Source of the DNA: a virus
Reading direction: 5' to 3' (one strand)
Virus record (IMG/VR): IMGVR_UViG_3300046327_000079
Span: 1 to 50,203 of that record
DNA length: 50,203 nt
The notes under the pieces are model-generated. The model had not been told where the DNA came from. It did not search any database and saw only the letters and a program-made list of their open reading frames with translations. Of this stretch, positions 24,914 through 32,862 are shown piece by piece. The translations under genes were made by a program, and so were the position numbers. Numbering within the stretch: the stretch's first letter is position 1; every line of letters begins with the position of its first letter.

Positions 24914-26167
24914 ATGGATAAGATATTTGTTCAAATAGCTAGTTACAGAGACCCTCAATTAGTTCTTACGATAGACGATATGATTAATAAAGCAAAGTAC
25001 CCAGAAAGGTTGACTTTCGGGATATGCTGGCAATATGATGAAGAGGAGGATATAGAAGTTTTTAATCATCTTCCAAATATTAGGATAAAACACTACCATT
25101 ATTCACAAAGTGAAGGACTAGGTTGGGCTAGAAATATTACCAACAGCTTATACGAAGGAGAGAAATACACTCTTCAAATAGACAGCCATCATAGGTTTGT
25201 AGAGAATTGGGATGAAATTGTTTTGGAAGATTATAATCAGGCTTTAGAAATATCGGAAAAACCGATTATTACTACATATTGTACTCCTTTTAATCCGGAA
25301 GATTGTTCATGTAAGTATGATAAAACTCCCTGTTTAATGTCACAGTATGAGTTTTCTGCTGATAGATTACTAATGAGTATGCCTTGGTACATACAGGATT
25401 ATAGGGAAAGAACTAAAATAATTAAAGCCAGGACTATAAGTGGACACTTCTATTTTACTAGTGGAGAATTTATACAAGATGTACCTTACGACCCTGACAT
25501 TTATTTTGGAGGATACACAGAAGAGACAACTCTTAGTGTAAGGGCTTTTACAAAAGGATATGATTTCTATAGTCCTTATAGGATGGTAATGTGGCATGAA
25601 TACACAAGAAATTATAGGGTAAAACACTGGGAAGATCATGGATTAGAGAGCGCTACAAAAAAGACTTCTGGTGAAAGAGATGTGTATGCTAGGAAAAAAA
25701 CTAGACAGCTTTTTGGACAAGAAGATAACGGGATTGAAATGGGGGTATACGGACTAGGAGATGTAAGAACTTTACATGATTATGAAGTATATGGTGGGTT
25801 TGATTTTAAAAATTGTAGAATACAAGATTATACTCTAAAGGTAAAAGAACCGCCAAATCCAATAGATTGGGAAGAGCAGTTTAAAACTAATAAATACGAT
25901 GTAACCGTTGACTGGGACGTAGAGTTTTTTAAGAGTTTTGAATTCAGCAATCCTAAATTTTTAACATTAGGTATACAAACAAAATCTGGATTGGAATTAC
26001 ATAGAAAGGATTTTAAGATCGAGGAAGAACCTGATTATGTTAACTTATTAAATAATACCTATACAACCACAATAAATTCTCAAGATAAGCCTAGTAAAAT
26101 AGTAATGTACTTATTTGATGAAAACAGACAATGGAGTGATAGGTATGAAAAAGATATTAACATATGA
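24914..26167 (+). CDS. GlcNAc-transferase-type glycosyltransferase (PF11397-like)
   Basis: A 417-residue protein. The start MDKIFVQIASYRDPQL and the LQIDSHHRF motif (residues 88-95, metal-binding DxH) match the GlcNAc-transferase family related to Skp1 and other polypeptide alpha-GlcNAc transferases. GxGWARN (residues 68-74) is also typical. Residues about 330-417 form an extra beta domain. Predicted reaction: moving N-acetylglucosamine from UDP-GlcNAc to a protein hydroxyl. It begins the cassette of five transferases plus mutase placed after the Pro-Thr adhesin. Its end overlaps the next gene. Confidence 0.8.
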   Translation: MDKIFVQIASYRDPQLVLTIDDMINKAKYPERLTFGICWQYDEEEDIEVFNHLPNIRIKHYHYSQSEGLGWARNITNSLYEGEKYTLQIDSHHRFVENWDEIVLEDYNQALEISEKPIITTYCTPFNPEDCSCKYDKTPCLMSQYEFSADRLLMSMPWYIQDYRERTKIIKARTISGHFYFTSGEFIQDVPYDPDIYFGGYTEETTLSVRAFTKGYDFYSPYRMVMWHEYTRNYRVKHWEDHGLESATKKTSGERDVYARKKTRQLFGQEDNGIEMGVYGLGDVRTLHDYEVYGGFDFKNCRIQDYTLKVKEPPNPIDWEEQFKTNKYDVTVDWDVEFFKSFEFSNPKFLTLGIQTKSGLELHRKDFKIEEEPDYVNLLNNTYTTTINSQDKPSKIVMYLFDENRQWSDRYEKDINI

Positions 26168-27252
26168 GAATAGCTTTTTTATTAATAGGAAATGAAAGTA
26201 GAAAAGGCACTATAAACGGGTATAATATAAGATATGGAGGTGCCAGCTCTTCCGGAACGGAAAGCAGTGTTATATACTTAGCAGAATACTTAAGTAGCTT
26301 AGGATATAAAACTACAATAGCCCTAGAAAGATGTGAAGAGCCGGTAAACTCTAATGGAGTTTTATATACAGATTTTACTTTTACAGGAGATCCTGATAAA
26401 GAATATGATATTTTAATAAGTTGTTTATGGTATAAAGATTACGATCTACTGCCTATAAAAGTAAACAAGGCTCTTATATATTGGTGTCATTTAGCATGGG
26501 GGTACTCTTATATAGAAATGATTGAGTATGTAAAGAAGAATAATTTAAAATTTGGATTGGTTTCAATATCTAATTGGGCATATAACCATAATCTAGAGAT
26601 TAAAACTATTATGGAAAATAGTGGGGCAGAAGTTTTTGATGTCATAATACCAAATCCTGTAGCTGTGGACATAATGGAAGAGACTTTAAACACACCTCCT
26701 AATAGAAATCCTCATAGATTTATACACCACGGCCAATGGTCCAGAGGAGGAGATACATCTTTTAGAGCTGTTAAAAGTTTAGATTGGGGGGATTCTGAAT
26801 TTTTATCTTTTGATTACATTGATAGAGTAAATGGATTAGATAAAAAAACATTATTTAATGCAATAGCATCTAGCGAATATTTTGTATATCCCCAAATAAC
26901 CCATGGAAAGCTAGTGTACAAGGACACGTTTTCAGTTTCTATAGCAGAGGCTATAGGTCTTGGTGCTATAGTAGTTACATATCCTTTAGGCGCAGTTCCT
27001 GAGTATTTTGGAGACTATTGTCAGTTTTTAGAATACCCTGAAGGGGTAAATGTAGAAAGACTAAAATCAGAAAGGCTATCTGAGGAGCCATTGCTAGATT
27101 GTACTGATAACATAGTTGAAATGATAAAGTATCTAGAAGATAACCCGGATCATAAAGAAAAAATACGACAAGCAGGTAAAAAATATATAGCAGATAATTT
27201 TAATATAGATAAAGTAGGTAGTATCTGGAATGATTATTTAAAAGTATTTTAA
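26164..27252 (+). CDS. GT-B fold glycosyltransferase (GT4-like)
   Basis: A 362-residue protein with a GT-B layout. N-domain: GGASSSGTESSVIYLAEYLS, the usual position for acceptor and phosphate contact in GT4 enzymes. C-domain: HGQWSRGGDTSF, then VYPQI, and SIAEAIGLGAIVVTYPLGAV, which equals the conserved E-x-G/A donor-binding motif of GT4. A C-terminal helix follows. Predicted sugar-nucleotide-dependent transferase; donor and acceptor unknown. Overlaps the preceding gene by four bases and the next starts two bases later. Confidence 0.8.
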   Translation: MRIAFLLIGNESRKGTINGYNIRYGGASSSGTESSVIYLAEYLSSLGYKTTIALERCEEPVNSNGVLYTDFTFTGDPDKEYDILISCLWYKDYDLLPIKVNKALIYWCHLAWGYSYIEMIEYVKKNNLKFGLVSISNWAYNHNLEIKTIMENSGAEVFDVIIPNPVAVDIMEETLNTPPNRNPHRFIHHGQWSRGGDTSFRAVKSLDWGDSEFLSFDYIDRVNGLDKKTLFNAIASSEYFVYPQITHGKLVYKDTFSVSIAEAIGLGAIVVTYPLGAVPEYFGDYCQFLEYPEGVNVERLKSERLSEEPLLDCTDNIVEMIKYLEDNPDHKEKIRQAGKKYIADNFNIDKVGSIWNDYLKVF

Positions 27253-27254
27253 TA

Positions 27255-27938
27255 ATGAAAATACAAGAGTTTATTGACGGAGGGTTTTACATTAATTTGG
27301 ATCATAGAAAGGATAAGAATGATTTTATGATTAACCAATTAAAAGAATTAGATTTATATAACACAGTGGAAAGATTCTCAGCTATAGCTGCTTTTACTGA
27401 AATAGATTATAGAGTTCATGATAATGAAAAAATGTTTTTATTAGGAAAAGCTACCTCTCAATCTCATAAGACTGTTATACAATTGGCTAAAGATAGAGGG
27501 TATAAAAATGTTTTAGTATTAGAAGATGATGCTTTGTTTTATAAAAATGAAAATTATAATGCTGTATCTATAATTGAATCAGCTTTAGATGAATTAGAAA
27601 AAATTAAAGATTGGGATGTGTTTTTTTTAGGGGCTAATTTACATGATACTGTTTTAAATTTATACTCTGATCATCTTATAAAGTGCGACTGTTGCGTATC
27701 TTCTCATGCCTATATCCTTAATAGCAGGTGTTTCGATAAAATACTAGCTAATGGTTTTGATAAGCCTTTTGATGTAATGGATATTTTTTTAAATAATAAT
27801 TTTCAAAATAAGTATATAACCTATCCTGCCAGTGTTATACAAAAAGGAGGGTATATTTCAGATATAGGAGGTCATGAATCTTTTAATGAAGAATTTTGGT
27901 TAAGTAAATATGATAAACCAACAGTAAAACACTTCTAA
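27255..27938 (+). CDS. GT25-like glycosyltransferase
   Basis: A 227-residue protein matching the LPS glycosyltransferase GT25 pattern: FYINLDHRKDKN near the N-terminus, RFSAI, then SQSHKTVIQLAKDRG and VLVLEDDALF with the EDD metal-binding motif. GT25 enzymes transfer galactose, among others, to glycans or to protein hydroxylysine. Base composition is AT-richer than the surrounding structural genes. Stop overlaps the next start (TAATG). Confidence 0.8.
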   Translation: MKIQEFIDGGFYINLDHRKDKNDFMINQLKELDLYNTVERFSAIAAFTEIDYRVHDNEKMFLLGKATSQSHKTVIQLAKDRGYKNVLVLEDDALFYKNENYNAVSIIESALDELEKIKDWDVFFLGANLHDTVLNLYSDHLIKCDCCVSSHAYILNSRCFDKILANGFDKPFDVMDIFLNNNFQNKYITYPASVIQKGGYISDIGGHESFNEEFWLSKYDKPTVKHF

Positions 27939-28717
27939 TGAAATTAGGATTATTTTATCAATCCGGTTACAAAATAACCGCATGTTATTATGCATTAAAG
28001 CAATTTAGAAAATTTTACCCAACAGAACCTATTGCATTTTACGAAGATAATACTGACATTCTTAAACCAGTAGCCGATAAATTCAATTGTGTATACAAAA
28101 AAACTGATGTTAAAGGATACAATACGCAACATTTTGGAAAACCTGTATATAATTTAGAAACTTTAATACCGTGGCTAAAAAGAATGTACGATTCTTGTTT
28201 AACAACATTATCTGATGTTGATTATGTTCTATATTTTGAAGATGATGTATGGGTTAAAAGAAAGATACAAGGAACTCCTCCATATGATTTAACTGGTATT
28301 TTAGGTGTAGGGTGGGATAAAGAATTGTATGATTATCTAGGAGCTACTAATAGAGCAGCTTTTGGTTGTGGAGGGTGTATATTCAATAGATTAAAGTTTA
28401 TTGAAGCCTATAAAAATCTAAAAGATGTTGATTGGGAAATGATTGATAATATGGCTAAATCACCAAAACCAAGTGAGTGGGGAGATTCAGCTTTGACATT
28501 TATGTTTTTATATTCTAAAATGACCACGGGCCCTTGGGAAGAGTTGATACAGTATAGAAATAGTGAAGCAGAGACTTTATCTGATAGAAGGGGGTGGATA
28601 GGCACAACTGAAGAATTAGAAGATAAACAAGGAGATTGTGCAATAATTCATTGTTGGAAACCTTATTATTACCCAACAGAAGAAGAAACTGAATTTGTTA
28701 TAAATGAATTAAAATGA
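27938..28717 (+). CDS. GT-A type glycosyltransferase-like protein
   Basis: A 259-residue protein with a GT-A-like fold plan: an N-terminal Rossmann-like region (GLFYQSGYKITACYYAL), YVLYFEDDVWV with the acidic metal-binding triad, GVGWDKELYDYLG and a Gly/Cys-rich FGCGGC segment, then DSALTF. No signal peptide or membrane segment, so it works in the cytoplasm. Sugar unknown. Overlaps the next gene by four bases. Confidence 0.7.
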   Translation: MKLGLFYQSGYKITACYYALKQFRKFYPTEPIAFYEDNTDILKPVADKFNCVYKKTDVKGYNTQHFGKPVYNLETLIPWLKRMYDSCLTTLSDVDYVLYFEDDVWVKRKIQGTPPYDLTGILGVGWDKELYDYLGATNRAAFGCGGCIFNRLKFIEAYKNLKDVDWEMIDNMAKSPKPSEWGDSALTFMFLYSKMTTGPWEELIQYRNSEAETLSDRRGWIGTTEELEDKQGDCAIIHCWKPYYYPTEEETEFVINELK

Positions 28718-29511
28718 AAAAAATAATAGTAATACCTGCCGGAAGAAAGAGGTATTTAAAAATTTTATTAGAATATTTGATAAAATATAAAGATCAATTT
28801 AATGAAGTTATATTATGGGTAAATACTGAAAATGAAGAGGATGTTGCTTATATGGAAGAAATGTCTAATAAGTATGATTTCATAAAATTACAACGAGCAA
28901 AAATACCAAGAGAAGGGTGTATTATATACCATTATTTTGAAGAGTGTATTGATGAAAATGCTGTTTATTTAAGATTAGATGATGACATAGTTTTTATAGA
29001 TAAAGAAGCAATTAAAAATATTTTTGATTTTAGAATTAATAACCCTGAATATTTTTTAGTCTATGGTAACATAGTTAATAATGCCATAATTTCATATCTC
29101 CACCAAAGAAAAGGATTGATACCTAAAATTCCAATTTTTACTTATTCCTCAGTTTGTGAAAAAGGATGGTCAACTCCAAAATACGCAGAACTAATTCATA
29201 ATTCCTTTATTAAAAAAGTATATACTGATGATATTGAAAGTTATTATATGGATAATTGGATATTGCTAGATTATGAAAGAGTATCAATTAATGCAATTTC
29301 TTTTTTAGGCAAAGATTTTAAAGAATTCAGTGGGAGAGTTGGTCATTCTGAAGAAATATGGTTATCTTGCGATAAGCCTGTGGAGTTAAATAGGCCAAAT
29401 GTTATATGCGGTAATTCCGTTTTTTCTCATTATTCTTTTTATACCCAACGCATAGATCTAGATAGAACTGATATATTAGAAAAATATAATAAAATATGTA
29501 CGACTACTTAA
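28714..29511 (+). CDS. GT-A type glycosyltransferase (GT2-like)
   Basis: A 265-residue protein. Starts MKKIIVIPAGRKRYLKILLE as in GT-A transferases and has VYLRLDDDIVF (DDD metal-binding motif, residues about 90-92). Family members bind UDP-sugars through this triad. The gene is among the most AT-rich in the window, suggesting recent acquisition. It overlaps the mutase gene by 16 bases, so coupling is tight. Confidence 0.75.
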   Translation: MKKIIVIPAGRKRYLKILLEYLIKYKDQFNEVILWVNTENEEDVAYMEEMSNKYDFIKLQRAKIPREGCIIYHYFEECIDENAVYLRLDDDIVFIDKEAIKNIFDFRINNPEYFLVYGNIVNNAIISYLHQRKGLIPKIPIFTYSSVCEKGWSTPKYAELIHNSFIKKVYTDDIESYYMDNWILLDYERVSINAISFLGKDFKEFSGRVGHSEEIWLSCDKPVELNRPNVICGNSVFSHYSFYTQRIDLDRTDILEKYNKICTTT

Positions 29512-30581
29512 TAGTAGGATCCGGTTTATTCGGATCTATATGCGCAAGAGAGCTTACAGATAAAGGATACAAATGCCTAGTAATAGACAAACGTGATCAT
29601 ATAGGAGGTAATTGCTATACAGAAAATATAGAAGGAATAAATGTACACAAGTACGGACCTCATATATTCCATACATCAGACAAAAAGATTTGGGATTATA
29701 TTAATAAGTTTGCTACATTTAATAATTTTATTCACAGGCCTAAAGTTAATTATAAAGGCAGCATTTACTCATTCCCTATAAACTTAATGACTCTTTATCA
29801 AGTATATGGAGTTACTACTCCGGATGAGGCAGTTAGAAAATTAGAGGAGGTTAAATTAAATATACCAACTCCAAAAAATTTAGAAGAGTGGATTTTATCT
29901 CAAGTAGGACCTGAATTATACAATATATTTGTAAGTGGGTACACTAAAAAACAATGGAATAAAGACCCTAAAGATCTACCAGCAAGTATAATAAGAAGGT
30001 TACCAATTAGAATGTCTTTTGAAGATAACTATTACGAAGACACTTATTCAGGCATACCAATAGGAGGGTATACTCAGATTTTTGAAAATCTATTAGAAGG
30101 CATAGAGGTACGCCTAGATACTGATTACTTCTACAATAAAGACTATTTTAATGATATATCTAAAAAAATTATATATACAGGTCCTATAGATAGGTTTTAT
30201 TCCTATATCCACGGAAAATTAGATTATAGAAGCTTAAGATTTGATACAGTTAAGATAGATACTAGTGATTATCAAGGAGTTGCGGTTATGAATTATACAG
30301 ATATAGAGATTCCTTTTACAAGAGTAGTAGAACATAAACATTTTGAGTTTGGAAAACAAAAGAATACAGTAGTTACATACGAGTACCCAGAATCCGCCGG
30401 AGAACCTTATTACCCTATAAACGACAATAAAAATAATTCCATCTATAAAAAATACAAAGAAATGATGGATAATGAGTCCAAATTTATATTTGGAGGCAGG
30501 CTCACGGACTACAAATACTATGACATGCATCAGGTAGTAGCATCGGCACTTACAAAAGTATCTAAAATCATATTTATATAA
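29496..30581 (+). CDS. glf: UDP-galactopyranose mutase
   Basis: A 361-residue FAD enzyme that converts UDP-galactopyranose to UDP-galactofuranose. FAD-binding GSGLFGS (residues 8-14), KRDHIGGNCYTEN, HKYGPHIFHT, GYTKKQWNKDP and a C-terminal GGRLTDYKYYDMHQ are all mutase signatures, covering the full length. Its product is the donor for galactofuranose transfer, so at least one neighbouring transferase probably uses Galf. It ends the cassette; the next adhesin gene begins two bases later, and a promoter motif for that gene lies within its last codons. Confidence 0.92.
   Translation: MYDYLIVGSGLFGSICARELTDKGYKCLVIDKRDHIGGNCYTENIEGINVHKYGPHIFHTSDKKIWDYINKFATFNNFIHRPKVNYKGSIYSFPINLMTLYQVYGVTTPDEAVRKLEEVKLNIPTPKNLEEWILSQVGPELYNIFVSGYTKKQWNKDPKDLPASIIRRLPIRMSFEDNYYEDTYSGIPIGGYTQIFENLLEGIEVRLDTDYFYNKDYFNDISKKIIYTGPIDRFYSYIHGKLDYRSLRFDTVKIDTSDYQGVAVMNYTDIEIPFTRVVEHKHFEFGKQKNTVVTYEYPESAGEPYYPINDNKNNSIYKKYKEMMDNESKFIFGGRLTDYKYYDMHQVVASALTKVSKIIFI
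30570..30578 (+). promoter_or_regulatory. Late-promoter-like motif ATATTTATA inside mutase gene end
   Basis: Exact copy within the last codons of the mutase gene, four bases before the ATG at 30583. It would restart late transcription for the downstream adhesins, separating them from the glycosyltransferase cassette. Confidence 0.55.
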
Positions 30582-30582
30582 T

Positions 30583-31341
30583 ATGGATTACTTAGTTACT
30601 ATAACAGGAGATGGATTAGGACCTTTTAACATATACTATGATTCAATATCAGTAGGTACAAAGTTACTTACTGGAGTAAGTAGACAGGATATGCTAAATG
30701 GCAAATTAGTTACAGGGATACCCAGTACCGCAGTGTCTATTATAGTATATAATACAGATGCAGACTGTCAAAATTATGTTACTTATTATTTAGCAACACC
30801 AACACCAACACCAACTACAGCCCCAACTCCAACACCTACTCCAACTACAATAGTAGTAGATTGTACAATATCAAGTGGAACAGTTAGCATAAATACAGTA
30901 GCATCAACTCCAACACCTACTTCTGCACCTCCTACACCTACTCCTACTACCGTACCTCCTACACCAACACCGACACCAACAGATACTCTGGTATTGAGAA
31001 GAGCTCAAGTAGTGGAAACTTCCGTGTCAGTATCAAGCACCTTCCAGATAACTAATAATACCGTAGGAGGCACTACAGACAATATATCAGGAGGAACAGC
31101 TGGTAGTCCTAAGTATGGTAAAAACGATGCTTATGTTACAGCAGTGCCAAGTTCTGTTACTTATAGAATAAGGAAAACAGCAACTAGTACAACAGCATTA
31201 GATGGAGGTTTTATATTGGTATATGTAAATGGGTCCATACAAGCATCTCAATTATTCAGTCAAAATGACGTGATAGATTATTATTTAACAGTAACCATAG
31301 ATAGTAGTAGTACAGTAAATATAGAAATACAAGAAGGATAA
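30583..31341 (+). CDS. Pro-Thr linker adhesin/fibre accessory protein
   Basis: A 252-residue protein. Residues 1-70 form a small beta domain (GPFNIYYDS, then GVSRQDMLNGKLV) that is repeated in the next gene. Two Pro-Thr linkers (residues about 72-90 and 108-134) flank a short Cys-containing segment. Residues about 135-252 form a Ser/Thr-rich beta domain. The linkers resemble that of the 785-residue adhesin. Virion surface protein; its Thr-rich linkers are candidate glycosylation sites. Confidence 0.65.
   Translation: MDYLVTITGDGLGPFNIYYDSISVGTKLLTGVSRQDMLNGKLVTGIPSTAVSIIVYNTDADCQNYVTYYLATPTPTPTTAPTPTPTPTTIVVDCTISSGTVSINTVASTPTPTSAPPTPTPTTVPPTPTPTPTDTLVLRRAQVVETSVSVSSTFQITNNTVGGTTDNISGGTAGSPKYGKNDAYVTAVPSSVTYRIRKTATSTTALDGGFILVYVNGSIQASQLFSQNDVIDYYLTVTIDSSSTVNIEIQEG
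30796..30984 (+). repeat. Pro-Thr coding tandem repeats, copies 2 and 3
   Basis: Two tracts (about 30796-30854 and 30907-30984) of the same degenerate six-base unit as at 24019-24216, separated by a short unique segment. Confidence 0.8.
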
Positions 31342-31343
31342 AT

Positions 31344-32099
31344 ATGCCAACAAGACAAGTAACAGTAACAGTAAGTACACTAGGAGTAAGCACAGGACCA
31401 TTTAATATATCTGATGATGTACTAGGAGTCATAGCCATGGGAGTAACAGGAACCCAGTTACAGGCTGGGTATGTAGTAAATACTGATGTTAACTCTACTA
31501 CAATAACAGTGGCTTCTATAGGAACTTGTACTAATTCTCTGAATATAGTATTGCCAACGCCTACCCCATTACCAACTACTACACCATTACCAACATCAAC
31601 ACCAACACCTACCCCAACAGTAACACCTGTGCCAGTTTATTTTGATTCAACATATACTAGCTTTAGCAATGTTTGTGGTCAAGGCGGTAAAGCTTGGACA
31701 AGGTTAACAGGGCCTTCCGGAAGTCAAGTAGAAATTACATTATATGGACAGCAATTAGTATCCGGTGTACAAGGAGTAAGCGCTTGTTTTTACGGATCTT
31801 TGAATCAAACTACACTTCCTTCAGGTACCCCGGCTACAGGAACAGAATTATTAGCTGTATCTGAGTCTATATTAGCTATAAACACACCAGGAGGCATAAG
31901 TAAAACAGGTACAGTAGTAGTGGCAATACCTTCAATAGGATATAAAGATTTGATTATAGTGTATAGAACTACAAACCTAACTTCTAATTTCTCCAGTGGA
32001 AACTTGACGGCAACTATAACCGCTGTGGACTCAGTTGTTAAAACTAATGGAGATTTTATAGTAACTACATACGCATGTTCTGATACTGGGACTTGTTAA
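31344..32099 (+). CDS. Pro-Thr linker adhesin/fibre accessory protein, paralogue
   Basis: A 251-residue protein built like its upstream neighbour: N-terminal beta domain (GPFNISDDV, then GVTGTQLQAGYVV), a Pro-Thr/Leu linker (residues about 70-96) and a different C-terminal beta domain with four cysteines (VCGQGG, ACFYG, ACSD, last residue C). The shared N-domain with divergent C-domain suggests duplication followed by swapping of the binding domain. Preceded by AAGGATAAAT. Surface exposure is inferred. Confidence 0.65.
   Translation: MPTRQVTVTVSTLGVSTGPFNISDDVLGVIAMGVTGTQLQAGYVVNTDVNSTTITVASIGTCTNSLNIVLPTPTPLPTTTPLPTSTPTPTPTVTPVPVYFDSTYTSFSNVCGQGGKAWTRLTGPSGSQVEITLYGQQLVSGVQGVSACFYGSLNQTTLPSGTPATGTELLAVSESILAINTPGGISKTGTVVVAIPSIGYKDLIIVYRTTNLTSNFSSGNLTATITAVDSVVKTNGDFIVTTYACSDTGTC
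31553..31632 (+). repeat. Pro-Thr coding tandem repeat, copy 4
   Basis: Shorter tract with PLPTTTPLPTSTPTPTPT-type coding, same repeat class as the other linkers. Confidence 0.75.
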
Positions 32100-32109
32100 T
32101 ATATAAAAT

Positions 32110-32409
32110 ATGGTACAATATCAAGACTTTAGTTTAAAAGTAGCAAATAACCATTTAATAATGGAACGTACTATTAAATGTACAATTAAAGATCATGAAA
32201 TGGGGTATAGCTACAACCCATCCTTACTTACATCAGGAAGCCAGGAAAACATGTTAAGTTTTGCTACAGGATCTGATTTTATGCCATATGTAACCACAGT
32301 AGGATTCTACAATGATGCCAATGACCTATTGATGGTAGCTAAATTCGCTCAGCCAGTACCAATATCAGCAAATACAGATACAAATTTCTTAATTAGAATG
32401 GATATATAA
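32110..32409 (+). CDS. Short YNDAN-domain tail protein
   Basis: A 99-residue protein whose second half (VTTVGFYNDANDLLMVAKFA) closely matches the C-terminal domain of the 342-residue protein at 21449-22477. It is thus a stand-alone copy of that domain and closes the adhesin module. A virion assembly or attachment role is likely. No promoter motif before it; it reads on from the previous gene. Confidence 0.65.
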   Translation: MVQYQDFSLKVANNHLIMERTIKCTIKDHEMGYSYNPSLLTSGSQENMLSFATGSDFMPYVTTVGFYNDANDLLMVAKFAQPVPISANTDTNFLIRMDI

Positions 32410-32410
32410 T

Positions 32411-32845
32411 ATGTGGTTTTACAAAGGACAGGTTATAACAGACATCTCCCAGTTTCCAGAAAATGCATACGGTTTCATATACAAGATAAGAAAGGTAGAC
32501 GGCGGCAAATTCTATATAGGCAGGAAGAATCTAGTATCAGAAAGGACTAAGCCTCTAACAAAAAAGGAGCTGGCAGAACATACCGGTAAGGGTAAGAAAC
32601 CTACTAAAAAGAAAGTAGTGTCTGAAAGCGATTGGAAGACCTATTACGGGTCTAACGCTTCACTTAAGGCCGATATAAAGGAGCTAGGTAAAGAAGCCTT
32701 TGTTAGGGAGATAATGCACATATGCACCCATAAGAAACAAATGACATACCAGGAGTTAAGACACCAGATTATAAATGGGTGTCTAGAGTCTGCAAACTGC
32801 TATGTTGATAACATTCTCGGTCGTTTCTTTAGAAAAGATATTTAA
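32411..32845 (+). CDS. GIY-YIG family nuclease (SegE-like)
   Basis: A 144-residue protein with the phage GIY-YIG-like pattern: YGFIYKI and KFYIGRK as the two signature strands, a lysine-rich loop, then DWKTYYGSN and LGKEAFVREIMHIC. Close relatives in T4-like and cyanophages are usually annotated as SegE-like or putative endonucleases; it is not clear whether they are homing enzymes or act in DNA repair or packaging. It sits one base after the tail module, an ordinary cotranscribed gene and not an evident insertion. Confidence 0.8.
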   Translation: MWFYKGQVITDISQFPENAYGFIYKIRKVDGGKFYIGRKNLVSERTKPLTKKELAEHTGKGKKPTKKKVVSESDWKTYYGSNASLKADIKELGKEAFVREIMHICTHKKQMTYQELRHQIINGCLESANCYVDNILGRFFRKDI

Positions 32846-32850
32846 TTTAC

Positions 32851-32858
32851 TATCTTTG
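32851..32858 (+). promoter_or_regulatory. Bacteroidetes-type -7 element TATCTTTG
   Basis: Matches TAnnTTTG, four bases before the ATG of the primase gene at 32863. It suits an earlier expression time than the surrounding late genes, but the very short distance makes a leaderless message necessary. Confidence 0.4.
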
Positions 32859-32862
32859 GTCA

